A stretch of 64,000 bases of DNA from Dyadobacter psychrotolerans (GCF_004349265.1 NZ_SMFL01000005.1:434301-498300), one strand, 5' to 3'; shown: positions 16,030 through 26,222, numbered from the stretch's first letter. A program made the numbers and translations. Notes: generated by a model not told the origin, from the sequence alone.

Positions 16030-17013
16030 TCAATGGGTTGCGTGTGAGTTTTTTCCTGATTTACCCAGCACGTCCAATGCAGCCCTGAATCCTTTTGCCA
16101 GTGTGAGCGCAGGACCGCTCCCGTAATAATGAAGAAAAATGATTCTTGGGTTTTCTCCGAACATGTGGTTATGAAGCGCCACCACCTCCAGGTTATGTGA
16201 GCGCAGCACCTTGATAACAGCATTTACTTCTTCTTCCAACATAGCGATATCGCCGGCCACATGTGCACTATCCTTGTTACCGGCGAAACTTGCCCAGGAA
16301 TTCAACCCAATGGCAGCTGTCATTTCAGCACCCATGGCCATTACCGTAAGGTCATCCCTGCCAACTGTATATTTATAGGTCGGTCCGTTGACCGTTCCTG
16401 TATATTTTACAACCGCATCCAATGTCGGAATGTCAAATAAGTCTTTTCCGGTAGCGGTAGGCGGCGCGGAAGGAGCAGGCTGATTGGCAGGTGAAATCTT
16501 GGCATCTTTAATTGTTGCCGCAAACTTTTTGGCCAGTACCTCTGGAGTGCCCATGCCGTGCAAATGCATGTAAAAAATACGAGGCTGCTCATAAAAAAAG
16601 TGATTATGGATAGCCCCGATTTCCAGCCCATTGGCATGCGCCGCTGAAATCAAAGGATTTACTTCTTCTTCCAGCAAAACCGTATCACTCATTAAAACAG
16701 CTGATTTGCCATCGACTGTTTTTTTAATAGATGCCCATCCGCCAAAACCGAATGGTATCGGGACAGGTTCTCCTTTAATGGTTACTTTCAGGTCGTTACG
16801 TGGAAGTGGTGTGGTATGGACTGCCTGACCTTCATTATAAGAACCTTTTTTACCCATGGCCGCCTCAATCGCTGTAATCTCTTCTTTAGTCAGAGGGGGC
16901 GTCTTGACCGCGATGCTTTCCGCTTTGCCAACATGAGCACCCACCAGTCCGGCAGCTGTGAAAAAAGTACTTGATTTGAGCCAGGCTCTGCGTGAAAAAA
17001 ATGTTTTCGTCAT
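16030..17013 (-). CDS. DUF1259 (LppY/LpqO-like) exported protein
   Basis: The 327-residue protein has a Tat-type signal, SRRAWLK at residues 7-13, with a hydrophobic stretch to about 32. The mature protein is two repeats of one domain: each contains A-M-G/F-G-F-G-GWAS strand elements, a LLEEEVNPLISAAHANGLEIGAIHNH / MLEEEVNAVIKVLRSHNLEVVALHNH pair and an R-I-F/I-F-x-H-x-x-G motif. That is DUF1259, seen in LppY/LpqO lipoproteins. The paired HNH motifs suggest a metal site. It is often linked to chromate and metal resistance loci. Its exact activity is unknown. Confidence 0.8.
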   Translation of the reverse strand: MTKTFFSRRAWLKSSTFFTAAGLVGAHVGKAESIAVKTPPLTKEEITAIEAAMGKKGSYNEGQAVHTTPLPRNDLKVTIKGEPVPIPFGFGGWASIKKTVDGKSAVLMSDTVLLEEEVNPLISAAHANGLEIGAIHNHFFYEQPRIFYMHLHGMGTPEVLAKKFAATIKDAKISPANQPAPSAPPTATGKDLFDIPTLDAVVKYTGTVNGPTYKYTVGRDDLTVMAMGAEMTAAIGLNSWASFAGNKDSAHVAGDIAMLEEEVNAVIKVLRSHNLEVVALHNHMFGENPRIIFLHYYGSGPALTLAKGFRAALDVLGKSGKNSHATH

Positions 17014-17064
17014 GATTTCTTTTGTTAATAATGATCAAAAAATATGAGGTGACTTTTAAACAAA

Positions 17065-17508
17065 TCACTCTTTCAGTATCGTGATTGCGCCTTTTTGGTC
17101 TTTCCACGCCTGGATGCCGCCTTCCAGTCTTTGGGCTGAGAATCCTGACTGACGAAGCCTATCAACAACCTGCCTGCTTACTTGATGTCCATGTACGCAG
17201 TAAACGACTACGGGCTTGCTTTTATCCAGCGATTTAGCCCATTGGTCAACCAGGCCCGGATCCTGCCACCTGGCAGTAGGGATTACCTGCGTTTTATCCA
17301 GGTCTTTTTTTAAGCGGACATCAATGATTTGCAGATCGGATCCGGTACTCAATAGGGATTTTAAGTTTTTCACAGAGATCGAATCGGCCTTTCCGGTATT
17401 ATTATCCTGTTGGCAAGCCCAATTACCCAGGATTGTGTGATCAGTAAAGCCAGTTGTCAATAAGGCAATGCTACATAGGAACATGTACCCAAAGAGCTTA
17501 TTTTCCAT
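17065..17508 (-). CDS. Exported rhodanese-like sulfurtransferase
   Basis: The 147-residue protein has a signal peptide (about 1-22) followed by one rhodanese domain. The active-site loop VVYCVHGHQVS places the catalytic Cys at residue 104, and IIDVR (about 61-65) is the conserved CH2A motif. Rhodaneses move sulfane sulfur from thiosulfate or similar donors; this one would act in the periplasm. It is the first gene of the rhodanese-DUF1259-ChrB-ChrA block. The same order, rhodanese plus DUF1259 near ChrA, recurs in chromate loci, which suggests a link to thiol or sulfur handling under oxyanion stress. Confidence 0.82.
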   Translation of the reverse strand: MENKLFGYMFLCSIALLTTGFTDHTILGNWACQQDNNTGKADSISVKNLKSLLSTGSDLQIIDVRLKKDLDKTQVIPTARWQDPGLVDQWAKSLDKSKPVVVYCVHGHQVSRQVVDRLRQSGFSAQRLEGGIQAWKDQKGAITILKE

Positions 17509-17674
17509 GATTGCAGTTGGTTAAAATTCTCTAAATACTATTTGTAGATCGGCATTCATTGCCTTTTGGTAATACAATGTTAGTAAGTCGAAAACTCGGA
17601 TAATAGAATAGAAATTACTTTTTGTATATGCTTTACCTTTTTATTAATAATATCTGATTGTTAAGGCCAGGTTG

Positions 17675-18775
17675 TTAATTTTTCAAAGGCTTTATGGCTA
17701 CCGAAACATCAGCTTTTAACTCCTCAGTGGCTTTCAGTACCAGCGTGTCTCCGGGCATGATGTCCCCAAATACTTCAATTTTATCTCCCAGATTAAGTCC
17801 CTGATTAATGTCTATCCATTCTGTTTTCCCCTGCTTTATTTTAATGGCAAACTTTTTTTCCAAAGTTGTTACAATGGCTGACGAGGGTAGGGTAATCCCG
17901 GGCTGCGAACGCAGAACCACTAATTTTGCATCGGCATACATACCAGCTTTCAATAATTTGTCCGGGTTAAGCACTTCAAATTCCCAAATTTCACTTCGGG
18001 TGGTATTGTCAATATTTTCGGATTTACGGACTAATTTGGCGTCAAATATTTTTTCAGGCATCGCTTTTGTTGTGAATTTGATGCTTTGCTTTTTTAAACT
18101 GGTGCCCGTATATACCTCCGGAACAGCTACACGAAGTCTTAGCCGGGAATTATCTTCAATTTCCAAAAGAGGAAGCTCACCCGGGTTTCCCACAAAAGTC
18201 CCTTCATGTGCATTTCGCTTGGTTACTACTCCGTTAAATGGTGCTGTGATGGCCAGATAATTGCCCATTTGCTTATAGGTGGCAGCGGTGAAGATGGCGG
18301 CTTTATAATCGGCACTGTCTGCCATAAAGAGATTTTTAACTTTATCCAGTTCACTGGCCGCAATAACACCGTCAGTTTGAGAAGCGGCATAAATACGCTC
18401 AAAATTGTCCTTACTGGCCAGGTATTTCGCTTTGGCAGACTGGATCTTTTCGGTTACCTCGCTAAGGCGTGAAGCAATTTCCGGTGCATCAATAAGAGCG
18501 AGCAATTGCCCTTTTCGTACCCTGCTTCCGATATCAACATTTATTTTTTTTAAATAACCCTGAATCTTGGACCTGATTTCGACGCGCTCATAAGGCAGCA
18601 GTTCACTGGGTAAAGTGATTTTCTTTTCGACCGAATCACTTTTGGCAATGTAAATCGCGACCGAATCTTTACCTTCCGGTTTGGTTTCAACAGTTTTGGA
18701 ACCTGATTGCTCTTTGCTGTCGCAAGCGTAGAGAAGCAAAAGGCAGACGGAACTGCAAAAGAAAATTCTAATCAT
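17675..18775 (-). CDS. RND periplasmic adaptor lipoprotein
   Basis: The membrane-fusion protein is about 366 residues long when started at 18775 (MIRIFFCSSVCLLLLYACDS), which gives a clean lipoprotein signal with lipobox LYAC. An ATG 45 bases upstream is less likely because it would overlap the pump gene. Domains are lipoyl (KINVDIGSRVRKGQLLALID), hairpin coiled coil, second lipoyl half (NYLAITAPFNGVVTKRN), beta barrel and membrane-proximal domain. It is translated after the RND permease and TolC gene and completes a tripartite pump. No metal-binding motif is visible. Confidence 0.85.
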   Translation of the reverse strand: MIRIFFCSSVCLLLLYACDSKEQSGSKTVETKPEGKDSVAIYIAKSDSVEKKITLPSELLPYERVEIRSKIQGYLKKINVDIGSRVRKGQLLALIDAPEIASRLSEVTEKIQSAKAKYLASKDNFERIYAASQTDGVIAASELDKVKNLFMADSADYKAAIFTAATYKQMGNYLAITAPFNGVVTKRNAHEGTFVGNPGELPLLEIEDNSRLRLRVAVPEVYTGTSLKKQSIKFTTKAMPEKIFDAKLVRKSENIDNTTRSEIWEFEVLNPDKLLKAGMYADAKLVVLRSQPGITLPSSAIVTTLEKKFAIKIKQGKTEWIDINQGLNLGDKIEVFGDIMPGDTLVLKATEELKADVSVAIKPLKN

Positions 18776-18788
18776 ATCACTTGTTGTT

Positions 18789-21700
18789 TTACTGGCCAAA
18801 GTTTTTGCTTTCATTGTCATCAGGATCTAGGGAAACGCCTACATAATTTTTACTGCCTATCCAGGAATTGTAAATTAGAGGCGTGATAAGTAAAGTGGTT
18901 AAAGTTGAAAAGAGCAAACCGCCGATAACGGCCACACCCAAAGGTGCCGTTTGCTGGCCGCCTTCACCGATGCCGATCGCCATAGGGATCATGCCGGCTA
19001 TCATGGCAAGAGCCGTCATCAGTATGGGGCGCAGCCGTGTTTTTGCTGCCGCCTGACCAATATTTAGCGATAGAAGATTTTGCATCCGAATGGATTCTGC
19101 ATTGGTTACCAAAAGAATGACATTGGCCACAGATACCCCGATTGCCATAATGCACCCCATGAATGATTGTATGTTTAAACTATGGCCTGCCAACAGCAGA
19201 AGCAGAAGGGAACCTGTTACCACTGCCGGGATAACCGAGAGGACAACAAGCGGAATCCTGAACGATTGAAAATATGCTGAAAGCATTAGAAAAATGACAG
19301 CGATGGCCAGCAGAAGTCCCAGTGCAAGCTCATTTTGCGTTTGATCGAGCAGTTCCGATTGCCCGCGCAAATACACTTTCGTTCCATGCGGCAGTTCTCC
19401 TAATTGGGTAATGGCTTGGTTCACCTGCTTTACTGCCGCACCCAAATCCTGATTGTAGATATTTGCCGTTACCGTGATGAAACGCTGTTGGTTCATACGG
19501 TCGTACTCGCCAACTGAATTGGTCTTTTTCCAATCGGCAACATCACGTAGATAAAGATTATTGCCATTCGCGCTGCTGATTGGAATTTGTTCGATCTGCT
19601 CAGGACTGTTCATTAGATATTGCGGATATTCTACCTGCACCTGATAGGAGTTTCCACCTGCCTTGTCAAGCCAGTAAACAGGTTGGGTGTTACGGCTCGA
19701 TGCAACAGCAGCGGTGACCGACTTGCCGGCCTGTTCAATCGAAAGACCCATTTGTCCCATCCGAACGCGGTCATAGTTGATTTGAATGCTGGGGTAATCC
19801 AGCGGGATGCCAATTTGTACATCCCGTAAAAAACCAATTCTTTGCATTTTAGATTTTAGCCGTTCTGCAAACACCCTGCCTTGCGCCAGATCCTTTCCCT
19901 GCACCAGCACTTCTACAGGTGTACTGGATCCCTGGCTCATTACCTGATCCACCAGATCGGCCGGTTCGAAGGAAATCGTGGCATTGGGAATCTCTTTGGA
20001 TAATTTCTCCCTGATTTGTTCTTTTAATTGTTCAATTTTAACTGCTGACCCTTTCACAAGCTTCACTTTTAATAGCGCTTCGTGTGGTCCGCTTGTCCAA
20101 AGGAAGATCGAATTGATCGCGTACGTCGATGGCTGTAACCCTACAAAGCAGGAACTAATGGCAATGTTCTCTTTTCCGGCCAAGGTGCTAATCAATGCTA
20201 GCGTTTTTTTTGTAGCATCCTCCGTTCTTTCGATCCGGGTTCCCGTTGGCATTCTTAGACGAAGCTGGAACTGGCCGCCGTCGATTTTCGGGAAAATATC
20301 TGTTCCTGAACCGCTGTAAAGAATGATGGCAATACCAATGAAAACAAGGGTAAGCAGGGGTGAAATGAATTTGATTTTTCCGAAAGCTGCAAGTGTTTTA
20401 TCATATTTTTCGCTGAACCTGTCGAATGAGGAGACATTTTCTTTTTCAAGTTCTCCTTTTAGAAGCCAGTTGGATAGTATAGGAACAAAGGTTTGAGATA
20501 ATAAAAACGAGGCGATCATGGAAAATCCAACCGACAAGGATAAGGGAACAAACATCGCTTTGGGTACGCCGGTCATAAATAATGCGGGGATAAAGATCAC
20601 CAACACGCTCAATAGTATTAAAAGCTTGGGCGTAGCTATCTCCAGACAAGCATCCAGAATTGCCCGTGATTTGAATTTGCTCATTTGCTGGTGCCGGTGG
20701 ATATTTTCAATAGTCACCGTCGCTTCATCTACCAGAATACCGACCGATAAGGCCAATCCGCCTAATGTCATGATGTTGATTGTTTGTCCTGCCAGATAAA
20801 GACAAACAACAGCAGCAAGTATTGCCAATGGTATGGTTAAGACGACAATAAGTGCACTTCTGGAATCCCTTAAAAAAAGCAGAACCACAAGCCCGGTCAG
20901 TATCGCGCCCAAACCGGCTTCAAATAATAAGCTTTTCAGGGAATTGATCACATACCCTGATTGGTCAAATTCGTAGGTTACTTTGATATCGTCTGGAATG
21001 GCAGCCTGCATTGCCGGAAGGTTTTCTTTAATGCGCTGCACAACATCCCAGGTTGATGCATCGGCCCGTTTGGTTACGGGAATGTAAATAGAACGCTTGC
21101 CGTTGATCAGCGCATAACCGGAGGTAATATCAGCCCCATTTTCGACGCTTGCCACATCTCTGACAAAAACAGATGTTCCCTTTACCTCTTTTACCGCGAT
21201 CTGTTCGAGCTCCTTAAAGTTGTCAACGACACTATTAGAGGGCGTCATCAATGTCTGGTCTCCGATACGCACATTACCCGCAGGTAACAGCACGTTGTTT
21301 TTGGCAATGGTTGCCACCAGCTCGTCGGGGGAAATATTGTAGCTTCTTAACCGTTCCGGATTTGCTTTGATCAGGATCGTACGCTGGTTTCCACCCAAAG
21401 GTGGGGGGGCGGACACACCGGGTAAGGCACCAAACATCGGCCGCACCTTGAACAAGGCCAGGTCCTGGATTTCATTCAGCGAGCGGGTAGCGCTGCTGAA
21501 AACCAGCTGGCCAACCGGAAGCGAGCCTGCGTCATAACGCATGACAAAGGGTGGAAATGTACCGGCTGGCATAAACGCACGTGCCCGGTTAACATAAGAA
21601 ATGGTTTCAGCCATGGCACCCGCCATATCAGTCCCCTCGTGAAATTGCAGTTTAATGAGCGATACCCCTTGGACTGATTTGCTTTCAACGAATTTGATGC

Positions 21701-21929
21701 CGGTGATATACAGGAAATGGTACTCGTAATAGGAAGCAAGAAAGCCTTCCATTTGTTGTGGCGATAAGCCACCGTAGGTCTGTGCCACATAAATGGTGGG
21801 CGTTCCCATTTTTGGGAATATATCAATGGGCAATTTTCTGATGGCCAGAATGGAAAAGAATAGTATTCCCACAATGGCAACCATGATAAGGACTGGTTTC
21901 CTTAATGCAAAACGTATGAGTTGAAGCAT
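18789..21929 (-). CDS. AcrB-type RND efflux permease
   Basis: The 1046-residue protein is the usual length for an AcrB/MexB homologue. It has twelve helices with large periplasmic loops between helices 1-2 and 7-8, and RND signatures such as FPKMGTPTIYVAQTYGGLSP and the fourth-helix GGLALSVGILVDEATVTIENIHR. The latter lacks the DFG/VDG heavy-metal motif, so it is more like drug/organic efflux (HAE) or a broad-specificity pump. Motif PILMTALAMIAGMIPMA near the C-terminus is also typical. It is encoded between TolC and the adaptor. Substrate unknown; chromate-thiol products or organic toxicants are possible. Confidence 0.9.
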   Translation of the reverse strand: MLQLIRFALRKPVLIMVAIVGILFFSILAIRKLPIDIFPKMGTPTIYVAQTYGGLSPQQMEGFLASYYEYHFLYITGIKFVESKSVQGVSLIKLQFHEGTDMAGAMAETISYVNRARAFMPAGTFPPFVMRYDAGSLPVGQLVFSSATRSLNEIQDLALFKVRPMFGALPGVSAPPPLGGNQRTILIKANPERLRSYNISPDELVATIAKNNVLLPAGNVRIGDQTLMTPSNSVVDNFKELEQIAVKEVKGTSVFVRDVASVENGADITSGYALINGKRSIYIPVTKRADASTWDVVQRIKENLPAMQAAIPDDIKVTYEFDQSGYVINSLKSLLFEAGLGAILTGLVVLLFLRDSRSALIVVLTIPLAILAAVVCLYLAGQTINIMTLGGLALSVGILVDEATVTIENIHRHQQMSKFKSRAILDACLEIATPKLLILLSVLVIFIPALFMTGVPKAMFVPLSLSVGFSMIASFLLSQTFVPILSNWLLKGELEKENVSSFDRFSEKYDKTLAAFGKIKFISPLLTLVFIGIAIILYSGSGTDIFPKIDGGQFQLRLRMPTGTRIERTEDATKKTLALISTLAGKENIAISSCFVGLQPSTYAINSIFLWTSGPHEALLKVKLVKGSAVKIEQLKEQIREKLSKEIPNATISFEPADLVDQVMSQGSSTPVEVLVQGKDLAQGRVFAERLKSKMQRIGFLRDVQIGIPLDYPSIQINYDRVRMGQMGLSIEQAGKSVTAAVASSRNTQPVYWLDKAGGNSYQVQVEYPQYLMNSPEQIEQIPISSANGNNLYLRDVADWKKTNSVGEYDRMNQQRFITVTANIYNQDLGAAVKQVNQAITQLGELPHGTKVYLRGQSELLDQTQNELALGLLLAIAVIFLMLSAYFQSFRIPLVVLSVIPAVVTGSLLLLLLAGHSLNIQSFMGCIMAIGVSVANVILLVTNAESIRMQNLLSLNIGQAAAKTRLRPILMTALAMIAGMIPMAIGIGEGGQQTAPLGVAVIGGLLFSTLTTLLITPLIYNSWIGSKNYVGVSLDPDDNESKNFGQ

Positions 21930-21935
21930 AGCTTT

Positions 21936-23309
21936 CTATTTCAGTTCATTTAAGAATATGTTGATATCGCCCTGTGAAACAGCTTTGTTCAGCAACGCTT
22001 TCCAGATGTACCAATAAGACTGCTGCGAATCGGTTTCGGCTTTTAACAAGTTGTACTGCGTTTGAATAAGGTCGCTAAAATTTACCAAACCGGTATTGTA
22101 TCTGATTTGCATGGCCTTATAAGCATACTGAGCCGATTGCAGCTGCGTAGAAGTTTCTGTGGCGATCAGAAGTGCGTTGTCGTAGGTCAGCTGGCTGATC
22201 TTGTTTTTCTTGTCAAGAATAAGCAGGTTTTCTTCCAGTTTTTGCTGAATGGACTGGGTCATCAGACCCTGCTGCTGGATTTGCAGGTTTTTATCCGAAA
22301 ATTTTAACAAGGGATAAACGATTTGAAAGCCCAGGCCGTAATTGAAACGGCTAAATCCCAAACCATCACTGGCATTAACGGTGCCGTCATACTTGATTCC
22401 TGAACCACGTGCATATGCCGTGCTCCATATGTTTATCTTAGGCAGATAGGATCGCTTGATTAATCTCTCCTTCGCCAAGCTGTATTCTAAAATGCTTTTC
22501 GGATAGCTGCTATAGGGGTGGCTGCTAAAATCGGACGAAGCAGCTGGGAGTGCTCTTGGAAACTTTTCAAAGAATACACTGTCTTCCGTATCAACATCTT
22601 CATTAATTGCTAAAAATTGGGACAGTAATATTTTTTGGGTTTCTAATCTCTCAGTGGCATTTAACAAATCAATTCTGCTTTTGGAAAGCTCAGATTGGAA
22701 TAATGCTGTATCAACACCCGGCCTAAGCCCTTTATTCGTGAGCGTGCGCGATTGGATCAATGTAAATTCGACCCTTTTAATATTTTTCTGGCTTACGGCG
22801 ATCAGCTGCTTTGCCAGTGTTACATCCAGGTAAGTGTTGGTAACATTGATCAGATGGCTGAACAATTCCATTTTCTGGTCTGCTTCCTTTTGATTGACCC
22901 CGGCAGTTGCATAGGCGATTTGCGCATCGCGCTGGCCAAAGGTGATTGCCTGCCAGTTCATCGAAAACCCCGCAGCGCTGCCAAAAACGGGCTGATATTT
23001 GTTGTCCGTAGAAGGCGGCCCGCTGATTGGAAATATTCCGGATGGGTTAAGCATTCCTGTAATATTGTTGTAGGTCGCCAGATTAGCCTGGTAGCTTAGA
23101 TCGAGCGAAGGGATAATCGTATTTCTGCTCAGGGCCACTTCTCTTTTGGCCGCCTCGGTTTCATATCGCTTGGATTTTAGCAATGGGTAATTCTTTTCGG
23201 CTAGCAGCAGCGCTTCGCGTAGCGAAACAGTTGTATTCGGCTTTTGCCCATAGACTAAATAGGAAAACAACAACAAAAAGAAGGTGCCCGTTATTTTTAA
23301 GTATGGCAT
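21936..23309 (-). CDS. TolC-family outer-membrane efflux channel
   Basis: The 457-residue protein has a signal peptide ending LVYGQ (about residue 22) and the two OEP repeats of a TolC trimer: long helices with strand pairs and motifs such as SLREALLLAEKNYPLL and QYNLLKAETDSQQSYW. It is the outer-membrane exit duct for the RND pump immediately downstream, whose ATG is 7 bases after this stop codon. It differs from the fused OEP of the other pump at 9359-13744. Confidence 0.87.
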   Translation of the reverse strand: MPYLKITGTFFLLLFSYLVYGQKPNTTVSLREALLLAEKNYPLLKSKRYETEAAKREVALSRNTIIPSLDLSYQANLATYNNITGMLNPSGIFPISGPPSTDNKYQPVFGSAAGFSMNWQAITFGQRDAQIAYATAGVNQKEADQKMELFSHLINVTNTYLDVTLAKQLIAVSQKNIKRVEFTLIQSRTLTNKGLRPGVDTALFQSELSKSRIDLLNATERLETQKILLSQFLAINEDVDTEDSVFFEKFPRALPAASSDFSSHPYSSYPKSILEYSLAKERLIKRSYLPKINIWSTAYARGSGIKYDGTVNASDGLGFSRFNYGLGFQIVYPLLKFSDKNLQIQQQGLMTQSIQQKLEENLLILDKKNKISQLTYDNALLIATETSTQLQSAQYAYKAMQIRYNTGLVNFSDLIQTQYNLLKAETDSQQSYWYIWKALLNKAVSQGDINIFLNELK

Positions 23310-23380
23310 AAATAGTAAGCTTTCTGTGAGACGATAGCAAATCTATTTATTGATTTTGGAGAAACTTTGGAGGCGTATAC

Positions 23381-24646
23381 TTAATTGAAAAATACCGTGA
23401 TGCGGTGTTCCGTTTTTTCGTATTGATAGCGAAGTTTTAGTTGATACAACTGGGTAATTTGTTTGACCAATGCCAGCCCGAGTCCTGTGGTTTTGGATGC
23501 ATCGTTACCTTTTTTAAACCTTTCAAAAAGCTGCTCGGGGTCACCAGTAATCTCATTTCCTGTATTGGTAATCACCAGTTTTTTGTTATCCAGCTCCACA
23601 TGGATCCTGCCTTTAGCAATATTATGAACCACCGCGTTACCCACCAGATTGCTGAGAAGGATTTCAAAAAGAGAAAGATTGGCAACGATGCTTATCTGTG
23701 ACTGTATAGATTTTGTTAATGCCGGGAAATTTTCATAATGCTGCTGATAATTTTCAAGGATTTTTTCCAGCATCTTTGAAATGTTCACCTGTTCCACTTG
23801 TGGGAACTGATTGCTATCAATCTTCGCTAGTAATAGCAGACTTTTATTTAACTGGCTCAATCTTTCATTCGCAGCTGTTATGTCGGCCAGTAAAGCCGCA
23901 GTCCTTTCGGTTAAAGCCGGATCATTGATAAGAAACTCCATTTTTGAACGGATGATGGCTAGCGGCGTCTGCATCTCATGGGACGCATTTTCAACAAATT
24001 GTTTTTGGTTGGTGTATACTTTGTTGACTTTTTCAATCAGATCATGCAGTTCTTCGTTCAGTTGGTTGAATTCCGTGATTCCGGTCTGAGTTTCCAGTTG
24101 AAGCAATGGATTACGCACCACATCATACGCGCCTGCTTTTTTAAGTGTACTATAAAATGGCTGCCAAAGCGTTTGTGAGCTCTTTCGGTTAACAACGACT
24201 ATGGCCACAAGCAGAAGTAAAAAGATAACGATCTCGGCAAGGAAGACCTTAATAATTAAATGTGAAACTTCTTTGGCAGAAACATAGGTAGTTAACTGAA
24301 TGGATTTTCCTTTCCAATTCAAATACCTGGTCAGTGTAACAAAATCTACCGCAAGTTTTGTCTCAGGATTGTATACATTTGTGTCTTTTGGGGCGCCAGG
24401 CAGCCTATTATCAATACGGTTACTGGTATCAATATCATATTCCCCGGGGACGTGCTGGGGCATGGATTCGGGTTGTAAAGTAAACGCTTTCCAGATATTG
24501 GCTTGCTTCAATTCCAGCTGTTTCTGTTGCATATGATGTGCGTGAAAAACAAGCATCACGTAAAATGACACGGAGCCGGCAAGCAGCACAAGAGGTAGCC
24601 ATATCAATAGATACCGGGTGTTTTTTTGTTCCAGTGTTTTGGTCAT
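23381..24646 (-). CDS. Sensor histidine kinase controlling the RND pump
   Basis: The 421-residue membrane kinase has helices at about 12-33 and 131-152 with a periplasmic sensor loop of about 100 residues between them. The H-box NASHEMQTPLAIIRSK has phospho-acceptor His223; the N-box is NLVGNAVVHN and the G-box GLGLALVKQI near the C-terminus. It overlaps the response-regulator gene by 4 bases (ATGA), so the two are translationally coupled. The linker resembles a HAMP-like helix only weakly. The sensed signal is unknown but probably the pump's substrate or envelope stress. Confidence 0.9.
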   Translation of the reverse strand: MTKTLEQKNTRYLLIWLPLVLLAGSVSFYVMLVFHAHHMQQKQLELKQANIWKAFTLQPESMPQHVPGEYDIDTSNRIDNRLPGAPKDTNVYNPETKLAVDFVTLTRYLNWKGKSIQLTTYVSAKEVSHLIIKVFLAEIVIFLLLLVAIVVVNRKSSQTLWQPFYSTLKKAGAYDVVRNPLLQLETQTGITEFNQLNEELHDLIEKVNKVYTNQKQFVENASHEMQTPLAIIRSKMEFLINDPALTERTAALLADITAANERLSQLNKSLLLLAKIDSNQFPQVEQVNISKMLEKILENYQQHYENFPALTKSIQSQISIVANLSLFEILLSNLVGNAVVHNIAKGRIHVELDNKKLVITNTGNEITGDPEQLFERFKKGNDASKTTGLGLALVKQITQLYQLKLRYQYEKTEHRITVFFN

Positions 24647-25317
24647 ATCGAAAGCTTGTAACCTAGTCCATAAACTGTTTGAAGCAAATCACCGCATCCT
24701 TTTTCTTTCATTTTTTTCTTTAGGTTTTTTATATGCGAATACACGAAATCAAAGGATGCCAGATTATCTGTTTCCTCTCCATAAATATGCTCTGCAATGG
24801 CCTGTCTGCTTACCACCCGATTTTTATTGGTCAGCATAAAAAGCAGCAGGTCATATTCATTTTTGGTAAGCACAACCGGTTTACCGGCCCATTCAACTGT
24901 TTTTAAAAGTAAATCTACTTTCATGTGGCTGATTTCAAGTGTATCCGAACCGGACGCATACTTCCTGCGGATCAATGATTTTACCCTGGCGAAAAGTTCG
25001 GACAGGTGAAAAGGCTTCGTAAGATAGTCATCAGCGCCCAGGTCCAGACCCACAATTTTATCGTCCAACGAGCTTCGGGCAGAGATGATAATCACCCCTT
25101 CGCTTTTCTTGTTTTTTCTAAGATATTTAAGGAGTTCCAATCCGCTACCGCCTGGAAGGTTGATGTCCAGGATGATGCAATCGTATTGAAAATCCTCCAT
25201 CTTTTCAATTCCCTGTTGATACGAACCGGCTCCCTCACATAGAAAGTCTGCCTGCGTGAAGTATTCTATAATACTTTGCAGTAAGCTCTCTTCATCTTCA
25301 ACTACCAGTAGTTTCAT
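24643..25317 (-). CDS. OmpR-family response regulator
   Basis: The 224-residue protein has an N-terminal receiver (acidic pocket VVEDEE, phospho-acceptor Asp51 in IILDINLP, Lys in LTKPF) and a C-terminal OmpR winged helix (LTKNEYDLLLFMLTNKNRVVSRQAIAEHIYG). It is the first gene of the pump operon and likely activates it. The upstream gap 25318-25692 would hold its promoter. Confidence 0.92.
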   Translation of the reverse strand: MKLLVVEDEESLLQSIIEYFTQADFLCEGAGSYQQGIEKMEDFQYDCIILDINLPGGSGLELLKYLRKNKKSEGVIIISARSSLDDKIVGLDLGADDYLTKPFHLSELFARVKSLIRRKYASGSDTLEISHMKVDLLLKTVEWAGKPVVLTKNEYDLLLFMLTNKNRVVSRQAIAEHIYGEETDNLASFDFVYSHIKNLKKKMKEKGCGDLLQTVYGLGYKLSI

Positions 25318-25692
25318 TTGGAATATTTTTGCTAAACTAATTCATAATTTTGGAGGAATTTTGTTGATGTAACACTCACCCATTTATTTTAATCCACAAC
25401 GTAGTTCTTTATTGCGTTATGGATTCGTCATTATGTATTAGAGTTTATCACGAAAGATTTAATCCGGAGTTTCCGGACGAGTATCTAAGATTGTGAATTC
25501 CGTCCACCAGCAGCATAACCAGATGCGTGGCTTTGGGAGATTTCAATCGTACCTTACTTTGGATTATTTTCAAGCGCTTAACCCTTTAAGTTTTGTGAAA
25601 CTATCTTTGGTGAAAAGTTAGTTTTCTAAAGAAGAATATTTATAACCTAAAAACTTTGTAAATAAGTAACCGATAAAATCAAGGGCTGTAAA
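25318..25692. other. Divergent promoter region
   Basis: This 375-base gap lies between the minus-strand response regulator and a plus-strand hypothetical gene and must hold divergent promoters. I see no RNA gene, no long repeat and no confident operator. It is AT-rich next to both genes. Confidence 0.5.
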
Positions 25693-26103
25693 ATGAAAAA
25701 TAAAAGGGAGCAGTTTATTCTGACAGAGAAAGAGTGGAGCTGCATACTTGACAGTTCTTGTTCCTCTGGCCAAAAGGTACCAGAACTTTTTGATCGGTTA
25801 GGGGAAATTATTTGCGAAGGAAAAACAGTAACCCGTGAAGATGGACGAATCTTGGGGTACGATGTTGAAACTTTAAAGTTTTATGACACCTTTCAATATG
25901 TAAAGTCTCGAAAGAATCCCTATTTCATCGGTAGAAGGTTGGATGGGATTTTACTGAAAATTGCAGTAGCACTGATCGGTTATAGTGTTATAAAACAGCT
26001 GGTTATTTATTTATTATGGTATTATGTACCGGAGGAATTTAGATTTGCGGTCGAAGACCTGACAACTCCGCCTTCGATTTTACCGAAAAGTGATTTATTT
26101 TAG
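25693..26103 (+). CDS. Hypothetical protein with a C-terminal membrane helix
   Basis: The 136-residue protein has a soluble N-terminal part (MKNKREQFILTEKEWSCILD) and one hydrophobic helix (about 92-113, ILLKIAVALIGYSVIKQLVIYLLWYY), then a short polar tail. No family is recognised. It is the only plus-strand gene in this part of the window and ends at a hairpin shared with the minus-strand genes. It may be a tail-anchored membrane protein. Confidence 0.55.
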   Translation: MKNKREQFILTEKEWSCILDSSCSSGQKVPELFDRLGEIICEGKTVTREDGRILGYDVETLKFYDTFQYVKSRKNPYFIGRRLDGILLKIAVALIGYSVIKQLVIYLLWYYVPEEFRFAVEDLTTPPSILPKSDLF

Positions 26104-26166
26104 CTTAGCACTTTTTTTTCTTTAAATTAAGATCCAACATTAATGTTTGGTTGCAATAAATAACGA

Positions 26167-26187
26167 GAATACTCTAGCAGAGTATTC
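26167..26187. terminator. Bidirectional hairpin between convergent genes
   Basis: GAATACTCT (26167-26175) pairs perfectly with AGAGTATTC (26179-26187) around a 3-base AGC loop. It lies between the convergent genes ending at 26103 and 26223. Confidence 0.6.
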
Positions 26188-26222
26188 CTGGCGCTGTCTA
26201 TATATTTAAGGTAATTCGGTCA

